7,207 bases of DNA from Pirellulales bacterium (GTDB lineage Bacteria > Planctomycetota > Planctomycetia > Pirellulales > JALHLM01): assembly GCA_022844585.1 (NCBI GenBank), contig JALHLM010000314.1, positions 1 to 7,207 on the forward strand, read 5' to 3'. The notes under the pieces are model-generated. The model searched no databases and had not been told where the DNA came from. It was given only the letters and a program-made list of their open reading frames with translations. Below, piece by piece: positions 5,870-7,207 of this stretch (within the stretch, counting starts at the first letter, position 1; the number at the start of each line of letters is the position of its first letter). Position numbers and translations under genes: made by a program.

Positions 5870-5954
5870 TAGAGCCAGAAGCGTCAGCGCCTGGAGCGCG
5901 TCCAAACGCCACGTCGTTACCGGTTCCCTCCGGGCGCTGACGCTTCCGGCTCTA
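5870..5954. repeat. 27-bp inverted repeat (GAAGCGTCAGCGCC type)
   Basis: The arms 5870-5896 and 5928-5954 pair with two mismatches; the longest perfect core is GAAGCGTCAGCGCC. The loop is 31 bases. Sequences of the type GAGCCGGAAGCGTCAGCGCC are, from memory, frequent intergenic repeats in Pirellulales and are read here in both orientations. It lies upstream of both divergent genes and may be a REP-like element or a bidirectional structure; no T tract marks it as a classical terminator. Confidence 0.8.
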
Positions 5955-6027
5955 CTTAACTCGGGAGGCCGTCGCTCAAGTGGTGGCTGCGTAAGGACAT
6001 ATGCCAATTCCCGGGACGCCCCGGCCA

Positions 6028-6036
6028 TGCTACAAT
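6028..6036 (+). promoter_or_regulatory. Extended -10 promoter of the phosphatase gene
   Basis: TGCTACAAT matches the extended -10 consensus TGnTATAAT with one change. The -35 region (about 6008-6013, TTCCCG) is poor, as is usual for extended -10 promoters. A start site near 6043 would give a leader of about 72 bases to the ATG at 6115. Confidence 0.55.
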
Positions 6037-6043
6037 AGATGGT

Positions 6044-6058
6044 GGCCTGGTTGAGGCC
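6044..6058 (+). repeat. Small hairpin at the predicted 5' end of the phosphatase mRNA
   Basis: GGCCT (6044-6048) and AGGCC (6054-6058) form a perfect five-base-pair stem around a five-base loop. It would lie right at the transcript start predicted from the -10 box, and it buries the GAGG that could otherwise serve the TTG at 6061. Confidence 0.45.
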
Positions 6059-6114
6059 GATTGCGGCGGACGCCTGGGGCGGCGTTCGGTCGTTTCACCT
6101 ACACGCATTCTGTT

Positions 6115-6966
6115 ATGGCTGTAGCGACTCCCTACACCCCGAGCCTGTTTCTCGACTGCAATATGGAGTCGGGGGAATTGTGCGCATTGTGGGAAGGTTC
6201 GGCGGCCGTTTTTTCGCGACGCTCGCCGGACAAGCAAACGGCCAACGAAGACGCCGCCGCCCTGATTCCGTTCGACAGCCAATCGGGCATCCTGGTGGTG
6301 GCCGACGGTCTGGGCGGCTCCCGGGCAGGCGAACAGGCCTCGAGCCTGGCCCTGTCCTCGCTGCAGGACGCTATGGCCGAGGCCGCGGCCAACGGGGCTG
6401 ATCTGCGCAGCGCCATTTTAAATGGCATTGAGACGGCCAACCGCAAGATCGTGGAGTTGGGCATCGGCGCCGGCACGACGTTGGCCCTGGTCGAAATCCA
6501 GGGCCGCACCGCCCGGCCGTATCATGTCGGCGACGCGATGATCCTGGTCGTCGGCCAGCGGGGCCGGATCAAGTGGCAGACGGTGTCGCACTCACCGGTC
6601 GGATATGCGGTGGAGTCCGGCTTCCTCGACGCCGCCGAAGCCATGCACCACGACGAGCGGCACATCGTCTCGAACATGCTCGGCATGGCCGATATGCGGA
6701 TTGAAATCGGGTCTACGATCGAACTGGCCGATCGCGATACGCTACTTCTCTCCAGCGACGGGCTGTTCGACAACCTGCACGTCGATGAAATCGTCGAGCG
6801 CGTCCGCAAAGGCCCGTTGGATCACGTGGCCCGCGACCTGGCCACGACCTGCCGCGAACGCATGCAAACGCCCCGCGACGGCCAACCATCGAAGCCCGAC
6901 GACCTGACGTTCATCGCCTATCGCCTGGGCGGCTCGAACCGCGATCAGGAAAACGCTCGCCACTAG
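6115..6966 (+). CDS. PP2C-family Ser/Thr protein phosphatase
   Basis: This is a metal-dependent PPM/PP2C phosphatase that would remove phosphate from serine or threonine residues; the substrate is unknown. With the ATG at 6115 it has 283 residues, about the single catalytic domain. Motifs in order are ANEDAAALI (43-51), the metal-binding VVADGLGGSRAGEQAS (61-76, D64-G65), AGTTLALVEI (119-128), YHVGDAMILVV (136-146), HSPVGYAVESG (159-169), LLLSSDGLFDNL (210-221, D215) and KPDDLTFIAYRL (260-271, D262/D263). The acidic metal ligands are present; the common GDS is GDA here. No membrane helix or signal peptide is visible, so it is probably cytoplasmic. The start is uncertain: TTG at 6061 is in frame and would add 18 residues, and an internal ATG at 6163 is also possible; none has a clean Shine-Dalgarno. 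A partner kinase or STAS protein is not in the window. It is divergent from flhA and convergent with the ASCH gene. Confidence 0.93.
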   Translation: MAVATPYTPSLFLDCNMESGELCALWEGSAAVFSRRSPDKQTANEDAAALIPFDSQSGILVVADGLGGSRAGEQASSLALSSLQDAMAEAAANGADLRSAILNGIETANRKIVELGIGAGTTLALVEIQGRTARPYHVGDAMILVVGQRGRIKWQTVSHSPVGYAVESGFLDAAEAMHHDERHIVSNMLGMADMRIEIGSTIELADRDTLLLSSDGLFDNLHVDEIVERVRKGPLDHVARDLATTCRERMQTPRDGQPSKPDDLTFIAYRLGGSNRDQENARH

Positions 6967-6976
6967 CACTAGCAAG
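6960..6976. repeat. Short tandem CACTAG/GCACTAGC motif over the phosphatase stop
   Basis: CACTAG occurs twice in tandem (6961-6966 and 6968-6973 with one base between), and the first copy supplies the TAG stop codon. The following AGAGCGAAGCG resembles the tail of intergenic repeats I associate with Pirellulales. No hairpin terminator is evident in the 25 bp between the two converging genes. Confidence 0.4.
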
Positions 6977-6991
6977 AGCGAAGCGTCGTGA

Positions 6992-7207
6992 TCATCTCCG
7001 GCGAACCTTCTGCTCGCTCCGCGCGACAAGTTGCTCCGCCTCGGTGAGCAACCGAAAGCGTACGCGGTACGCTTGCTGTCTTTCGCCGGCCGCCTCGCGG
7101 TAGAGCTGCGCCAACTCCGCGCGGAGGGCCTCGGCGCTCTCGAACCCGTCAGGGATGGCATCCTCGTCCGTGAGCTCGACGATCTCGACGGGTTCGACGC
7201 TGAGCAC
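6992..7207 (-). CDS. ASCH-domain protein, C-terminal part (5' end beyond window)
   Basis: The visible 71 residues look like the C-terminal half of an ASCH (ASC-1 homology) domain, a PUA-like fold proposed to bind RNA; some members have RNase or amidohydrolase activity. The recognisable part is ELTDEDAIPDGFESAEALRA, then a linker and YRVRFRLL, which matches the family pattern of a helix with an acidic DEDA followed by GF, and a final beta strand. The tail (TEAEQLVARSEQKVRRR) is basic and not part of the domain. The codon at the very edge is GTG and could be read as a start, but the domain needs an N-terminal half, so the gene probably begins outside the window. It converges on the phosphatase gene with a 25-bp gap. 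Function in the cell cannot be inferred from what is visible. Confidence 0.6.
   Translation of the reverse strand: MLSVEPVEIVELTDEDAIPDGFESAEALRAELAQLYREAAGERQQAYRVRFRLLTEAEQLVARSEQKVRRR

Larger units (their letters stand above)
5718..6114. other. Divergent intergenic region between flhA and the PP2C gene
   Basis: This stretch of about 400 bp contains no convincing gene. It holds the flhA leader with a GGAG ribosome binding site and a perfect hairpin (5749-5777), a possible flhA -10 box on the minus strand, a large inverted repeat (5870-5954), and the extended -10 promoter and 5' hairpin of the phosphatase gene. No clear sigma-54 or sigma-28 site was seen for flhA. Confidence 0.7.

Noticed and set aside
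5870..5954. Rho-independent terminator
   Set aside because: The stem is strong, but the loop is 31 bases, no T run follows on either strand, and no gene ends here.
6039..6401. Possible upstream frame starting at ATG 6039
   Set aside because: It runs out of frame into the phosphatase gene and ends inside it; the product has no pattern. An ATG four bases before the predicted transcript start also makes it unlikely.

Overview
The window most likely comes from a planctomycete (Pirellulales-like). This is inferred from the gene set, the GC-rich coding sequence, the scarcity of strong Shine-Dalgarno sites, and intergenic repeats of types I associate with planctomycete genomes. I could not run any search, so the taxonomy is a judgement.

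Layout. Positions 1-5717 on the minus strand hold a flagellar biosynthesis and regulation cluster, read from right to left: flhA (5717-3621), flhF (3432-2266), an flhG/ylxH-like gene (1975-1244), a small two-helix membrane protein (1117-857) and the flagellar sigma factor fliA (779 to the left edge, cut just before its stop). Because fliA has no stop codon inside the window, a simple ORF scan overlooks it. Divergent from flhA, on the plus strand, is a PP2C-type Ser/Thr phosphatase gene (about 6115-6966), preceded by an extended -10 promoter. At the right edge, converging on it, is the C-terminal part of an ASCH-domain protein (7207-6992).

How the genes work together. FlhA is the export gate of the flagellar type III secretion system. 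FlhF is the SRP-type GTPase that sets the place (and often the number) of flagella. FlhG is normally its partner, both stimulating the FlhF GTPase and limiting flagellar number. FliA directs RNA polymerase to late flagellar promoters. The flhA-flhF-flhG-fliA order is the classical one. Here it is opened up: the three wider gaps contain inverted or direct repeats, and a small membrane protein gene sits between flhG and fliA. The phosphatase and ASCH genes are not known flagellar genes, and only adjacency links them to the cluster.

Most interesting points. The FlhG-like protein keeps an N-terminal DQAxxLR motif, the element known to stimulate FlhF, but its P-loop lysine is replaced by threonine and the usual aspartate-rich switch motifs are degenerate. 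It may therefore be an FlhF activator with an altered or lost ATPase. The unnamed two-helix protein next to it, the CCACGGAG-family repeat element between flhF and flhG, a perfect hairpin in the flhA leader, and a 27-bp inverted repeat between the divergent genes also deserve a look. I found no CRISPR array, tRNA, rRNA, transposase or defence system.
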